From Paenisporosarcina sp050269735 (GTDB lineage: Bacteria; Bacillota; Bacilli; Bacillales_A; Planococcaceae), in NCBI RefSeq assembly GCF_050269735.1, contig NZ_JBNNIX010000002.1, positions 124,001 to 188,000 of the forward strand: a stretch of DNA of 64,000 nt, read 5' to 3'. The translations under genes were made by a program, and so were the position numbers. The notes below the pieces were generated by a model. The model saw nothing but the letters and a program-made list of their open reading frames with translations, made no database searches and had not been told where the DNA came from. This document shows positions 1-8,415 of the stretch, piece after piece (the first letter of the stretch is position 1; each line of letters opens with the position of its first letter).

Positions 1-837
1 AGTATTCCTCTAGTTATTGTAATGGGGCTCGTTACTACCATTACCGCTTTTTATTTCTTGAAACGGGATTTGAAATCAGGTCTATTAACGGCATCAACAG
101 GATTAACAACCACGCTATCAGCGGAACCGACAGAACATCAATTAACGTTGCTTTCCACAGGACAAAAACGCTTCTTTGCACTCTTGATTCCTGTACTATT
201 TGCACTTGATGTGATTGCCATGTCTATCCTTAATTTGCAGGGTGGCGATGCGACGGCTTTGATAGGCGGTACATCAGTTTTTATTCTCTTACTCATTACA
301 ATGGTCAGCCATAAAAATAAAGGTCTTGAAAAAGCTACGAGTTACTTTATCGAAGGTTTTCATTTCGGTTTTAAAGTGTTTGGGGCAGTCATTCCAATCG
401 CCGCATTCTTCTATCTAGGCGATGCTGGATTTAATAAAATAATAGGTGAGCTATTGCCGAAGACATCTCACGGAATTGTCAATGACCTTGGAGTTGCTCT
501 TGCTTCGCTCGTTCCGCTAAGTAAAGAAGTCGGTGCCGTTACTTTGACAATTGTTGGCGCGATAACTGGTCTCGATGGCTCAGGGTTTTCCGGCATTTCA
601 CTCGTAGGTTCGGTAGCCACTATCTTTTCTACGGCAATAGGTGCCGGAGCAGCAACTCTTACCGCACTTGGCCAAATCGCAGCAATATGGGTTGGAGGCG
701 GTACGTTGGTTCCATGGGCACTTATTCCAGCTGCGGCCATCTGTGGTGTCGATCCATTCGAACTTGCGAGAAGAAATCTTCTGCCTGTAACAATCGGTCT
801 CGTTGTGACAACAATCGTAGCCATGTTTTTAATATAA
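1..837 (+). CDS. Membrane transporter, C-terminal part (5' end outside window)
   Basis: The reading frame is open from the first base of the window, so this is the last 278 residues of a longer protein. It is strongly hydrophobic, with about seven or eight possible membrane segments, glycine/alanine-rich helices and a conserved-looking stretch around SLVPLSKEVGAVTL near the middle. The architecture (long hydrophobic helices with polar glycine-rich turns, very short C-terminal tail) suggests a secondary transporter of the ion-transporter type, but I do not recognise the family and do not assign a substrate. Only the part in the window could be judged. It is followed by a hairpin-forming region and then the unrelated ypsA gene, so it probably ends its transcription unit. 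Confidence 0.55.
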   Translation, partial: SIPLVIVMGLVTTITAFYFLKRDLKSGLLTASTGLTTTLSAEPTEHQLTLLSTGQKRFFALLIPVLFALDVIAMSILNLQGGDATALIGGTSVFILLLITMVSHKNKGLEKATSYFIEGFHFGFKVFGAVIPIAAFFYLGDAGFNKIIGELLPKTSHGIVNDLGVALASLVPLSKEVGAVTLTIVGAITGLDGSGFSGISLVGSVATIFSTAIGAGAATLTALGQIAAIWVGGGTLVPWALIPAAAICGVDPFELARRNLLPVTIGLVVTTIVAMFLI

Positions 838-854
838 GAATTAGATAATTCCTA

Positions 855-903
855 AGTCGAGCGTCGAGTCTTCTCGGCGCTTCGCTTTTGCGTGGTCTCG
901 ACT
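855..903. repeat. Imperfect inverted repeat in the gap after the transporter
   Basis: AGTCGAG at 855-861 is complementary to CTCGACT at 897-903, and the intervening stretch is visibly more GC-rich than its surroundings. It may form the terminator of the upstream gene, although only a short T-rich stretch follows. The remaining bases to 1063 hold nothing else I recognise. Confidence 0.3.
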
Positions 904-1063
904 GTTTGGCTTTTCCATCAAGATTCTTTTGGGTGCTGCCCCATTTCCTCTAATAAAAATAGTCATTGTAAAATGAGGAGTCCGTATTTACTTCAGTCAT
1001 ACTGTGGTTTCAAATAAATGCTAAACTAGTTCATAGATATGTCAGTGACACGGAGGATTTCAA

Positions 1064-1624
1064 ATGATTAAGAGATTGGTCATAACGGGGTACAAACAGC
1101 ATGAAATTGGGGTTTTTGACGATAAACATCCAGGAGTAGGTTATATAAAGAAGGCTTTAGAAAATCGCCTGCTGGAACTGATTGACGATGGTCTGGAATG
1201 GGTGATTCTCAGTGGACAATTAGGGGTTGAAACATGGGCTGCCCAGTTGGTCATTGAGTTGAAACAATCATTCCCAGATTTAAAATATGCCATCATCACT
1301 CCTTTTCTTGAGCAAGAAAAGAATTGGAATGATAATAAAAAAGAAACGTATCAAATGATTTGTGCGAATGCAGATTTTCAAACTAGTGTGACAAAAAAAC
1401 CATATGAAGGTCCATGGCAATTTATCGAAAAGAATAAATTCATCATACGGAATTCTGACGGTCTACTCATCATTTATGATGAAGAGAATGAAGGTTCTCC
1501 GAAGTTCATGAAAGAACTGGCTATGAAATATGCAGAGAAAAATGACTATCACATCATGTCAATTTCTGCAGATGATTTACAATTGGTTGCAACGGAAGAA
1601 CAGCAGAACCAGTGGTCTGAATAA
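1064..1624 (+). CDS. ypsA: YpsA family protein (SLOG superfamily, DUF1273)
   Basis: A 186-residue cytoplasmic protein that matches the YpsA family in length and pattern. The N-terminal MIKRLVITGYKQHEIGVF and the ILSGQLGVETWAAQLV segment (about residues 48-63) are typical: SLOG domains are Rossmann-like folds thought to bind nucleotides or nucleotide-derived ligands. In Bacillus the protein has been linked to cell division and stress protection; the biochemical activity is not settled. The start ATG has the ribosome site ACGGAGG eight bases upstream. It stands alone here, without the gpsB gene that often neighbours it in Bacillus. Confidence 0.85.
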   Translation: MIKRLVITGYKQHEIGVFDDKHPGVGYIKKALENRLLELIDDGLEWVILSGQLGVETWAAQLVIELKQSFPDLKYAIITPFLEQEKNWNDNKKETYQMICANADFQTSVTKKPYEGPWQFIEKNKFIIRNSDGLLIIYDEENEGSPKFMKELAMKYAEKNDYHIMSISADDLQLVATEEQQNQWSE

Positions 1625-1762
1625 ATAAACCTAACTTTCATAATAAAATAATTTTTCTTGTTGTCATAAATGAAATAATAGTAAACTATTTATGAGTAGA
1701 CGTAATTACACGATCACATAATCGGCGGATTACGATTTGAAATAAGTAGGGGATGGTTTTCA

Positions 1763-3463
1763 ATGGTTACAAAATTTGAGGATTTTACGTATACACGACC
1801 TGTATTCGAAGAAATTGAAGCACAGTTTAATGATGCATTGGTTCAGTTTACGACTGCTGATACAGTTGAAGCTCAAAGTGATGCGATGAAGCTAATCAAC
1901 AATATAAGAAATCAGGTTGGAACGATGATGAATATTGTTTATATCAGAAATTCCATTGATACGACTGATGAATTTTATAAAACGGAACAGGATTACTTTG
2001 ATGAACTAAGCCCAAAGGTAGATGATTTAGTAACAAAATATTATAAGGCACTGGTAAGCTCATCTTTTCGTAAAGAGCTAGAAGAAAAATGGGGCACTCA
2101 ATTATTTGCCATTGCGGATGCGCAAATCAAATCTTTTTCTTCAGAAGTCATTCCGTTGATGCAAAAAGAGAACAAACTGTCTTCCGAATACCAACAATTG
2201 ATTGCATCTGCAAAAATTCAATTTGAAAACGAAGAACGCACACTGGCACAAATGCAGCCATTTACTGAATCAACTGACCGTGATATGAGGAAACGGGCGA
2301 AGGATGCCTTCTTTAGCTTTTTCGCTGAAAATGAAGAGCAACTCGACCGTATTTATGATGATCTAGTAAAAGTCCGCACAGAAATTGCCCGTACATTAGG
2401 TTATAAAAACTTTGTGGAACTGGGTTATTATCGCATGATTCGTACAGATTATGACGCGAAAATGGTGAAAAACTTCAGGGATCAAGTCAAAGACTTTATT
2501 GTTCCTTTGGCAGGCAAATTAAAAGAACGCCAACAGGCACGTATTGGGGTTGACGAATTTAAATACTACGATGAATCAATCAATTACAAATCTGGAAATG
2601 CCACACCGAAAGGTTCTCCTGAGTGGATTATTGAAGGTGGTAAGAAGATGTATGATGAATTGTCTCCGGAAACAAGTGAATTCTTTGATTTCATGATTGA
2701 TAACAACTTGATGGATCTTGTTGCGAAAAAAGGGAAAGCGAGCGGTGGATATTGTTCATATATTGAAGAATACAAAGCACCTTACATCTTCTCTAACTTC
2801 AACGGTACTTCTGGAGATATCGATGTTCTGACACATGAAGCGGGTCATGCGTTTCAAGTGTATTTGAGTCGTCATTTTGAAATTCCTGAATATAACTGGC
2901 CGACATACGAAGCATGTGAAATTCACTCGATGAGCATGGAGTTCATTACTTGGCCATGGATGGAGAATTTCTTCAAGGAAGATACAGACAAGTATAAATT
3001 CTCCCATTTAAGCGGAGCACTTGAATTCTTACCGTATGGAGTGGCCGTGGACGAATTCCAACATTTTGTTTATGAAAATCCTGATGCAACGCCAGCTGAA
3101 CGCAAAAAAGCTTGGAGAGAACTCGAGGAAAAATATTTACCGCACCGTGATTATGACGGCAATGATTATTTAAACCGAGGTGGGTTCTGGCAGCGCCAAG
3201 GTCATATCTATCAAAGTCCTTTCTATTATATAGACTATACATTAGCTCAAATCTGTGCATTCCAGTTCTTTAAACGTGCGATGGAAGACCGTGATCAAGC
3301 TTGGGCTGATTACGTACATCTTTGTAAAATAGGTGGAAGTCTATCGTTTACTGGCCTTGTAAAAGAAGCCAACTTGATTTCCCCGTTTGAAGATGGTTGC
3401 GTTGAATCGGTCATCGGTCCGATTGAACAATGGTTAAACTCGATTCAAGATAAGGAACTATAA
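1763..3463 (+). CDS. M3 family oligoendopeptidase (PepF-like zinc peptidase)
   Basis: A 566-residue cytoplasmic metallopeptidase expected to cleave short peptides. The M3 zinc site is visible as HEAGH at residues 358-362, with the likely third ligand Glu386 in the EIHSMSMEF segment about 24 residues later. No signal peptide or membrane segment is present. The length and the start (METVTKF-like N terminus with GGGGATGGTTTTCA upstream) fit the M3 oligoendopeptidase F group common in Bacillales. It has its own strong terminator immediately downstream, so it is monocistronic and unlikely to be part of the aromatic pathway that follows. Confidence 0.9.
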   Translation: MVTKFEDFTYTRPVFEEIEAQFNDALVQFTTADTVEAQSDAMKLINNIRNQVGTMMNIVYIRNSIDTTDEFYKTEQDYFDELSPKVDDLVTKYYKALVSSSFRKELEEKWGTQLFAIADAQIKSFSSEVIPLMQKENKLSSEYQQLIASAKIQFENEERTLAQMQPFTESTDRDMRKRAKDAFFSFFAENEEQLDRIYDDLVKVRTEIARTLGYKNFVELGYYRMIRTDYDAKMVKNFRDQVKDFIVPLAGKLKERQQARIGVDEFKYYDESINYKSGNATPKGSPEWIIEGGKKMYDELSPETSEFFDFMIDNNLMDLVAKKGKASGGYCSYIEEYKAPYIFSNFNGTSGDIDVLTHEAGHAFQVYLSRHFEIPEYNWPTYEACEIHSMSMEFITWPWMENFFKEDTDKYKFSHLSGALEFLPYGVAVDEFQHFVYENPDATPAERKKAWRELEEKYLPHRDYDGNDYLNRGGFWQRQGHIYQSPFYYIDYTLAQICAFQFFKRAMEDRDQAWADYVHLCKIGGSLSFTGLVKEANLISPFEDGCVESVIGPIEQWLNSIQDKEL

Positions 3464-3477
3464 GAGCATTCAAAAAA

Positions 3478-3514
3478 CCCGAAGATCAGGATTCTGCCTG
3501 ACCTTCGGGTTTTT
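3478..3514 (+). terminator. Rho-independent terminator after the M3 peptidase
   Basis: A 13-base-pair stem with one imperfect pair (CCCGAAGATCAGG with CCTGACCTTCGGG), a six-base loop and five Ts. Confidence 0.9.
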
Positions 3515-3566
3515 GTGTGCTTGAAATTTTATACTCTTCATTAATTGGAATTTTCAGAGATTTTTG

Positions 3567-3622
3567 TTGACTTCTTAGTAATGCCCTATTAATCTATAAA
3601 CATATTACAAAATTTGTTTATA
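3567..3622 (+). promoter_or_regulatory. Candidate paa operon promoter with overlapping operator
   Basis: TTGACT (3567-3572), 17 bases, then TAATCT (3590-3595) makes a good sigma-A promoter. A perfect inverted repeat, TATAAACA at 3595-3602 and TGTTTATA at 3615-3622, begins at the -10 box and covers the expected start point. This is a good position for a repressor; PaaX, encoded at the end of the cluster, is the natural candidate. The assignment to PaaX is an inference. Confidence 0.55.
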
Positions 3623-3636
3623 TCGTTGTTAAAATG

Positions 3637-3831
3637 TTATGTAAATCAACATAAAGCATTCTACCGCTAAAATGGATTAAGGATTCTTTGTCTAAATTCA
3701 ACATTACATTTAGGAAATAGAGCAATTTTTTTATATAGCCGTGATTAACATCTACATAATTTAATCTAATGAGCGGAATAAAAACCTTATACATAACGTG
3801 TGTTCATATATCCGTAATGTAATTGTTATGT
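3637..3831 (+). promoter_or_regulatory. Long paaA leader with two more inverted repeats
   Basis: The roughly 270-base leader between the candidate start point and paaA holds TTATGT-N6-ACATAA (3637-3642 and 3649-3654) and ACATAAC-N27-GTTATGT (3791-3797 and 3825-3831). The second has the same 27-base gap as the Escherichia coli PaaX target (TGATTC-N27-GAATCA, from memory), though the arm sequence differs. No T-run follows, so neither looks like a terminator. Confidence 0.35.
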
Positions 3832-3873
3832 CAGAGAATACAAACACATATATTAAACAAAGGAGGAGTTGGA

Positions 3874-4827
3874 ATGGCGAGTTTTAACACGGTCTCTGAA
3901 GAAAATCAGTTCACGAACTTTATGCAGCGTATTGAAGCTGGAGAAAAAATCGAAGCAGATGATTGGATGCCTGAAGATTACAGACAGACATTAATCAAAT
4001 TGATTTCAATGCATGGGATGAGTGAAATTATGGGGGCTCTACCAGAGAAAGAATGGGTTCCTAAAGCGCCGTCACTTTATAGAAAACTTGGCATTATGGC
4101 AAAAGTTCAGGATGAAATGGGTCATGGCCAGCTCCTCTTACGGGTAACTGAAGACTTATTAAAACCTTATGACAAAAATCGTGCAGATTTAATGCAGGAT
4201 TTATTTAATGGAGATTTGAAATTTCATAATGTCTTCCATATGGAAACGAAAACGTGGGCAGATGCAGGAATTATCGGATGGCTAGTTGACGGAGCGGCGA
4301 TTATCACACAGACAGACATGCTGAAGGCTTCGTACGGTCCTTACGCCAGAGCACTTCAACGTATTTGCGCTGAAGAAGTTTTCCATGCACAGCACGGTGA
4401 ATCAATAATCATGGCGTTAGCAGAAGGAACTGATCAACAAAAGGCTATGATTCAAGAGGCGTTGAATAGATGGTGGGAACCTCTTCTTATGTTCTTTGGC
4501 CCAGCGAGTAAAGAAACGACGGGTTCATCCAAACAAGACTTGACGATCAAATATAAAATCCGGACAAAAACAAATGAAGAGTTCAGACAGATTTTCTTTG
4601 ATAAATATATACCTCGAATAATTTCATTGGGATTGACCATACCTGATCCAACACTTCGTTACGACAAAGACAGCAATTTATGGTCGTATCAGCAACCAGA
4701 CTGGAATGAATTCAAAAAAATCATAAAAAATCAGGGACAACGTTCGGAAGCGAGACTGAATTTACGTCGTCATTCTTATGAATATAATTCATGGGTCCGT
4801 GATGCACTCAGCGCAACTATCAGTTAA
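3874..4827 (+). CDS. paaA: Phenylacetyl-CoA 1,2-epoxidase subunit PaaA
   Basis: The catalytic diiron subunit of the multicomponent epoxidase that converts phenylacetyl-CoA to its ring 1,2-epoxide. The 317-residue length and ferritin-like motifs fit: DEMGH (Glu81 and His84) and EEVFH (Glu168 and His171) are the carboxylate-histidine pairs expected to bind iron. The frame is open further upstream, but ATG at 3874 is preceded by AAAGGAGGAG at ideal spacing and is the clear start. It opens the paaABCD run, followed by paaB after 18 bases. Sequence identity with the family is obvious throughout, for example GMSEIMGALPEKEWVPKAP near residues 48-66. Confidence 0.97.
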   Translation: MASFNTVSEENQFTNFMQRIEAGEKIEADDWMPEDYRQTLIKLISMHGMSEIMGALPEKEWVPKAPSLYRKLGIMAKVQDEMGHGQLLLRVTEDLLKPYDKNRADLMQDLFNGDLKFHNVFHMETKTWADAGIIGWLVDGAAIITQTDMLKASYGPYARALQRICAEEVFHAQHGESIIMALAEGTDQQKAMIQEALNRWWEPLLMFFGPASKETTGSSKQDLTIKYKIRTKTNEEFRQIFFDKYIPRIISLGLTIPDPTLRYDKDSNLWSYQQPDWNEFKKIIKNQGQRSEARLNLRRHSYEYNSWVRDALSATIS

Positions 4828-4845
4828 AGAGAGGAGTCAGGGGAA

Positions 4846-5193
4846 GTGAACAATGAAAAAACCTTTTATCACGAATATGAAATTTTTAGTAAACGGACGC
4901 CAAGTTCTGCATTTCAGCACCAATTCAGCTTACTGGCTCCAAATGAAGAAATGGCGCTCATTATGGCACAGGAAAACTTTATGCGCCGTGAACCAGTTGC
5001 CGACATTTGGATTGTCAATCGCAAGCATATCAAACGAATGAATGCTGAGGAAAAATTGACGCTCGGCCGACTTGAAAATAAAGAGTACCGCACGACAAAA
5101 GGGTACGGATATTTAAAAAAGAAATGGCGTCAATATGAACAGGAAATGTTGGATGAAAAAGAAATCCTGTCTTGGGGAGGCGAGAGAAAGTGA
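4846..5193 (+). CDS. paaB: Phenylacetyl-CoA epoxidase subunit PaaB
   Basis: A 115-residue small subunit of the epoxidase. PaaB has no catalytic metal; in the studied enzymes it joins PaaA-PaaC heterodimers into larger assemblies. The recognisable core is YEIFSKRTPSSAFQHQFSLL followed by NEEMALIMAQENFMRREP and ADIWIVNR. It starts with GTG after GAGGAGTCAGGGGAA. The stop overlaps the GTG of paaC by four bases (GTGA), which indicates translational coupling between the two. Confidence 0.96.
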   Translation: MNNEKTFYHEYEIFSKRTPSSAFQHQFSLLAPNEEMALIMAQENFMRREPVADIWIVNRKHIKRMNAEEKLTLGRLENKEYRTTKGYGYLKKKWRQYEQEMLDEKEILSWGGERK

Positions 5194-5996
5194 ATGATTC
5201 TGTAATGAGCTCGGAATATACAGAAGCGGTAAAAAATTTATTATTCCAGTTAGCAGACGATGACTTCATGTACTCTTTTCGTGGCTCTGAATGGCTAGGT
5301 CTCGCTCCTCATATTGAAGCGGACATTGCTTACTCTTCCATCAGCCAGGACACGATGGGGCATGCTGCGATGTATTATACCCTTTTAGAAAATCTTGGAG
5401 CAGGAAAAGCAGATGACCTCGCTCATTGCCGCCCTGCTTCGGAGAGAAAAAACAGTATTTTGACCGAGCGGGTGAACGGTAGCGGATACTACTTGGATAC
5501 TCCTCATTATGACTGGGCATATGCCGTGACAAGAAGTTATTTCTATACACAGGCCAAAAAGGTGAAGATCGATTCTTTATGTGAGAGCACCTATAAGCCA
5601 CTGGCGGAAGTAGCTGTAAAGCTGAGGATGGAACTTTATTATCACCGATTGCACTGGGAAACCTGGTTCAAACAATTGATGAGTTCCACTGATGTGGCTA
5701 AAAAGAAAATGAATGAAGCGATTGACCTTGTAATGGCAGATTTCGGTGATGTTTTTTCTTATGGCCAACAAAAGGTAGCGATTGAAAGTAATGGTCTAAT
5801 CGGCAGTGAAGAAGCATTGAAACAAAAATGGGAAATGAGCATCGAACCTTTGATGACTTCATTGCAAATGCAAATGCCTAAAATTCCAGATCAACCAGTC
5901 AAAAACGGAAGAAAAGGTGAACATACAAAAGATCTGGACGAAGGGTTAACCACTCTTTCAGAAGTTTACAAGTTCGACTCAGCGGCGGCCTGGTGA
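5190..5996 (+). CDS. paaC: Phenylacetyl-CoA epoxidase structural subunit PaaC
   Basis: A 268-residue ferritin-like partner of PaaA. PaaC resembles PaaA in fold but lacks the metal site; it supports the heterodimer. The frame is open from a TTG at 5172, but GTG at 5190 has GGAGG nine bases upstream and overlaps the paaB stop, so it is preferred. Typical sequence includes YTEAVKNLLFQLADDDFM near the N terminus and the DTMGHAAMYYTLLENLG segment. The gene is followed by paaD after 26 bases. Confidence 0.95.
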   Translation: MNDSVMSSEYTEAVKNLLFQLADDDFMYSFRGSEWLGLAPHIEADIAYSSISQDTMGHAAMYYTLLENLGAGKADDLAHCRPASERKNSILTERVNGSGYYLDTPHYDWAYAVTRSYFYTQAKKVKIDSLCESTYKPLAEVAVKLRMELYYHRLHWETWFKQLMSSTDVAKKKMNEAIDLVMADFGDVFSYGQQKVAIESNGLIGSEEALKQKWEMSIEPLMTSLQMQMPKIPDQPVKNGRKGEHTKDLDEGLTTLSEVYKFDSAAAW

Positions 5997-6022
5997 TCAG
6001 GCTAGGGAAAGGAGGAGACAAC

Positions 6023-6523
6023 ATGACTGCATTAACAGAACTAACGGTCGAGATGGTGTACGAAGCATTGCTGAATGTGAAAGATCCTGAAATAAACACA
6101 GTTAGCATCTTTGATCTCGGTATGATTGGTGAAGTTACGATGAATGGAAATCATGTGAAAGTTGTTCTTCTGCCAACTTTCCTAGGTTGTCCCGCCCTTG
6201 AAATTATCAAGAAAAATACAGTAAATGCAATAAAAGAATTACCGGAAGTCACAGAGGTTGAAGTGAAATTTACCTATTATCCACCATGGACCTCTGATCG
6301 CATTACGGAAAAAGGTCACCAGAATTTAAGAGCGTTTGGAATTGCGCCACCTCCGCGTCATTTTAAAGAAGACGGAAGCTGGCATGTGGATTGCGCTTAT
6401 TGTGGGTCCACCTATGTAACGATGGACAATATCTTTGGACCGACCGCCTGTCGTAGCATCCTATATTGCAAGAGTTGTAAAAACGTATTTGAGGCCATGA
6501 AACCGGTCTCTACCAACATGTAA
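6023..6523 (+). CDS. paaD: PaaD, MIP18-type iron-sulfur maturation factor for the epoxidase
   Basis: A 166-residue protein with an N-terminal MIP18/DUF59 domain (DPEINTVSIFDLGMIGEV) and a C-terminal cysteine pattern (CAYCGS, then CRS and CKSC) that looks like a zinc or metal ribbon. In the Paa pathway PaaD is needed for activity, probably by helping to mature iron-containing components. The frame is open from GTG 5993, but ATG 6023 has AAAGGAGGAG at the right distance. What follows is not paaE, the usual ferredoxin-type reductase gene, which makes the presence of a maturation factor worth noting. Confidence 0.94.
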   Translation: MTALTELTVEMVYEALLNVKDPEINTVSIFDLGMIGEVTMNGNHVKVVLLPTFLGCPALEIIKKNTVNAIKELPEVTEVEVKFTYYPPWTSDRITEKGHQNLRAFGIAPPPRHFKEDGSWHVDCAYCGSTYVTMDNIFGPTACRSILYCKSCKNVFEAMKPVSTNM

Positions 6524-6538
6524 AGTGAGGAGAAAATA

Positions 6539-6841
6539 ATGGCTAAATTAATCGCGTTATACAAACACCCTGAAAACAAAGAGGCTTTCGATGATCATTA
6601 CTTCAACGTTCATGGACCTCTGACAGCAAAAATCCCTGGTCTGCGTGAAATGAAAGTAACAAAATTCACTGGTTCACCAATGGGTGGAGAAAGCAAGTAT
6701 TACCTTATGTGCGAAATGATCTACGATGACATGGAATCAATGCAACTAGGAATGCGTTCTGCTGAAGGAAAAGCGTCCGGCAAAGACCTCATGGGGTTTG
6801 CAGGGAATCTAGTAACGTTAATGATTGGTGAAGATGCGTAA
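6539..6841 (+). CDS. EthD family small protein in the paa operon
   Basis: A 100-residue protein of the EthD dimeric alpha-beta barrel type, recognised from the YKHPENKEAFDDHYFNVH opening and the central GLREMKVTKFTG segment. Members of this superfamily include small oxygenase or decyclase-like enzymes and poorly understood accessory proteins of monooxygenase systems. The ribosome site is GTGAGGAG. Its last base overlaps the start of the next crotonase gene, so it is firmly embedded in the operon between paaD and the beta-oxidation-like genes. I infer a role in the ring-epoxide or oxepin stage, but the exact function is unknown. Confidence 0.8.
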   Translation: MAKLIALYKHPENKEAFDDHYFNVHGPLTAKIPGLREMKVTKFTGSPMGGESKYYLMCEMIYDDMESMQLGMRSAEGKASGKDLMGFAGNLVTLMIGEDA

Positions 6842-7617
6842 TGAACGCGTATGAATTCATTGAAACTTCCATTGAAGACAGCGTGGCGTTAATCGGACTG
6901 AATCGTCCCCGTCAATTGAATTCCCTGAACCGAAAAATGGTCAGAGAACTGGTCGAGGCAATGGAAAGTTTCGATCGGGATGACCAAGTGCGAGTTATCG
7001 TGTTGGCGGGTAAGGGCCGAGCGTTCTCTGCTGGAGCGGACATTGATGAAATGACGAATGATGATTCAATCAGCCTGGAACTCTTGAATCAATTTGCTGA
7101 CTGGGATCGGTTGGCTCTTATTAAAAAGCCTATCATTGGCGCGGTAAAAGGATTTGTTTTCGGTGGAGGATTCGAACTAGCGCTGTGTTGCGATGTTCTG
7201 ATTACTGCCAGTGGAACAGAGTTCTCGTTCCCGGAAGTGGGTCTTGGTGTCATGCCTGGCGCAGGTGGCACGCAGCGCTTGACTAAACTTGCCGGACGCA
7301 CGAAAGCTTTAGAATGGCTATGGACAGGCGAGCGCATTTCTGCGGAAGCGGCACTTAAATATGGTGTGATTAACAAGATTGTCGCACCGGAACTACTGAT
7401 GGAAGAGTGTATGAAGTTCGCAAACACTCTTGCCAAGCAGCCGCCTCTTTCCTTACGTCTGATCAAAGATTCGGTAAACAAGGCGGTTGATGCTTCTTTA
7501 TCAGAAGGCATGCAGTATGAACGTAAAAACTTCTATTTGTTGTTTTCAACTCAAGACCAAAAAGAAGGAATGAATGCGTTTATTGAAAAAAGAAAACCGG
7601 ATTATAAAGGGAAATAA
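6841..7617 (+). CDS. Enoyl-CoA hydratase/isomerase (crotonase), paa pathway
   Basis: A 258-residue crotonase-fold enzyme. The acyl-CoA oxyanion elements (FSAGADI near residues 61-67 and the glycine-rich VFGGGFELA) and both catalytic-position glutamates (in GGGFE and FPEVGLG) are present, so it should be a true hydratase. The MPGAGGTQRL segment is canonical. With the other hydratase at 12287-13063, one is expected to be PaaF (2,3-dehydroadipyl-CoA hydratase). The second could take part in oxepin-CoA ring opening, because no PaaZ is present. Which does which cannot be told from sequence alone. It starts with ATG overlapping the last base of the preceding stop. Confidence 0.88.
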   Translation: MNAYEFIETSIEDSVALIGLNRPRQLNSLNRKMVRELVEAMESFDRDDQVRVIVLAGKGRAFSAGADIDEMTNDDSISLELLNQFADWDRLALIKKPIIGAVKGFVFGGGFELALCCDVLITASGTEFSFPEVGLGVMPGAGGTQRLTKLAGRTKALEWLWTGERISAEAALKYGVINKIVAPELLMEECMKFANTLAKQPPLSLRLIKDSVNKAVDASLSEGMQYERKNFYLLFSTQDQKEGMNAFIEKRKPDYKGK

Positions 7618-7629
7618 GGAGTGTGTTGA

Positions 7630-8403
7630 ATGTTTGAGACGATCCGTTACGACGTCAAAGACGGTATTGCATGGCTCTACTTAAATAGACCTGAAAGTTT
7701 GAATGCATTCGTCGCTCAAATGAATCGTGAAGTAAAAGAAGCTATCAAAGCTGCGTCCAATGATGAACACGTTCGTTGCATCGTTATTACAGGCGAGGGA
7801 CGGGCATTTTGTTCGGGACAAGATTTATCGGAAGTCGATGAAAAGATGGATCACGGCCAAGTATTGCGTGACCATTACGGTCCCATGATTAAGCAAATCA
7901 GGCAGTGTGAAAAACCAATTATTGCTGCTGTGAATGGGGTAGCGGCGGGAGCCGGGTTCAGCCTTGCACTTGCTTGCGATTTCAGACTGGTATCGGAACG
8001 TGCAAGTTTTATCAATGCATTCATCCATGTCGGTCTAATTCCGGACTCAGGAAATCTATATTATTTAACACGCCTAGTGGGGGAAGCGAAGGCTTTAGAA
8101 CTTTCGATATTGGGTGAGAAAGTGAAAGCTGAAGATGCACTAAATATGGGGCTGGCTACACAGCTCATTTCAGCAGAAAGCTGGGAAGAGGATGTATCTG
8201 CTTTTGCAAAACGTATTGCTAATTTACCGACAAAAGCAATCGGATTGATTAAACGTTACTTGAAGGCGATCCCAGAAAACACCTTTGAAGATTACCTTGA
8301 ACAAGAAGCTCAAGGTCAGCGGATAGCAGGTCTTACAAAAGATCATCGTGAAGGCGTTAAATCATTTATGGAAAAACGAAAACCTGTCTTTTCAGGACAA
8401 TAG
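7630..8403 (+). CDS. paaG: Ring-epoxide isomerase PaaG (crotonase family)
   Basis: A 257-residue crotonase that fits PaaG, which isomerises ring-1,2-epoxyphenylacetyl-CoA to the oxepin-CoA and also shifts a double bond in a later intermediate. It differs from its two neighbours in the way PaaG does: the usual hydratase glutamate in the glycine-rich loop is absent (AAGAGFSLALACD) and the second position carries the acidic PDSG motif (GLIPDSGNLYYLTRLVG). It is spaced 12 bases from the preceding gene with AAGGAGTGTG as ribosome site, and 12 bases from the aldehyde dehydrogenase gene. Confidence 0.9.
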   Translation: MFETIRYDVKDGIAWLYLNRPESLNAFVAQMNREVKEAIKAASNDEHVRCIVITGEGRAFCSGQDLSEVDEKMDHGQVLRDHYGPMIKQIRQCEKPIIAAVNGVAAGAGFSLALACDFRLVSERASFINAFIHVGLIPDSGNLYYLTRLVGEAKALELSILGEKVKAEDALNMGLATQLISAESWEEDVSAFAKRIANLPTKAIGLIKRYLKAIPENTFEDYLEQEAQGQRIAGLTKDHREGVKSFMEKRKPVFSGQ

Positions 8404-8415
8404 GGGGATTATCAC

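Noticed and set aside
468..824. Minus-strand frame inside the transporter gene
   Set aside because: No ribosome site, low-complexity composition, lies wholly opposite a clear coding frame.
5172..5189. Longer N terminus for PaaC from TTG 5172
   Set aside because: It would include the ribosome site; the GTG at 5190 has ideal spacing and overlaps the paaB stop.
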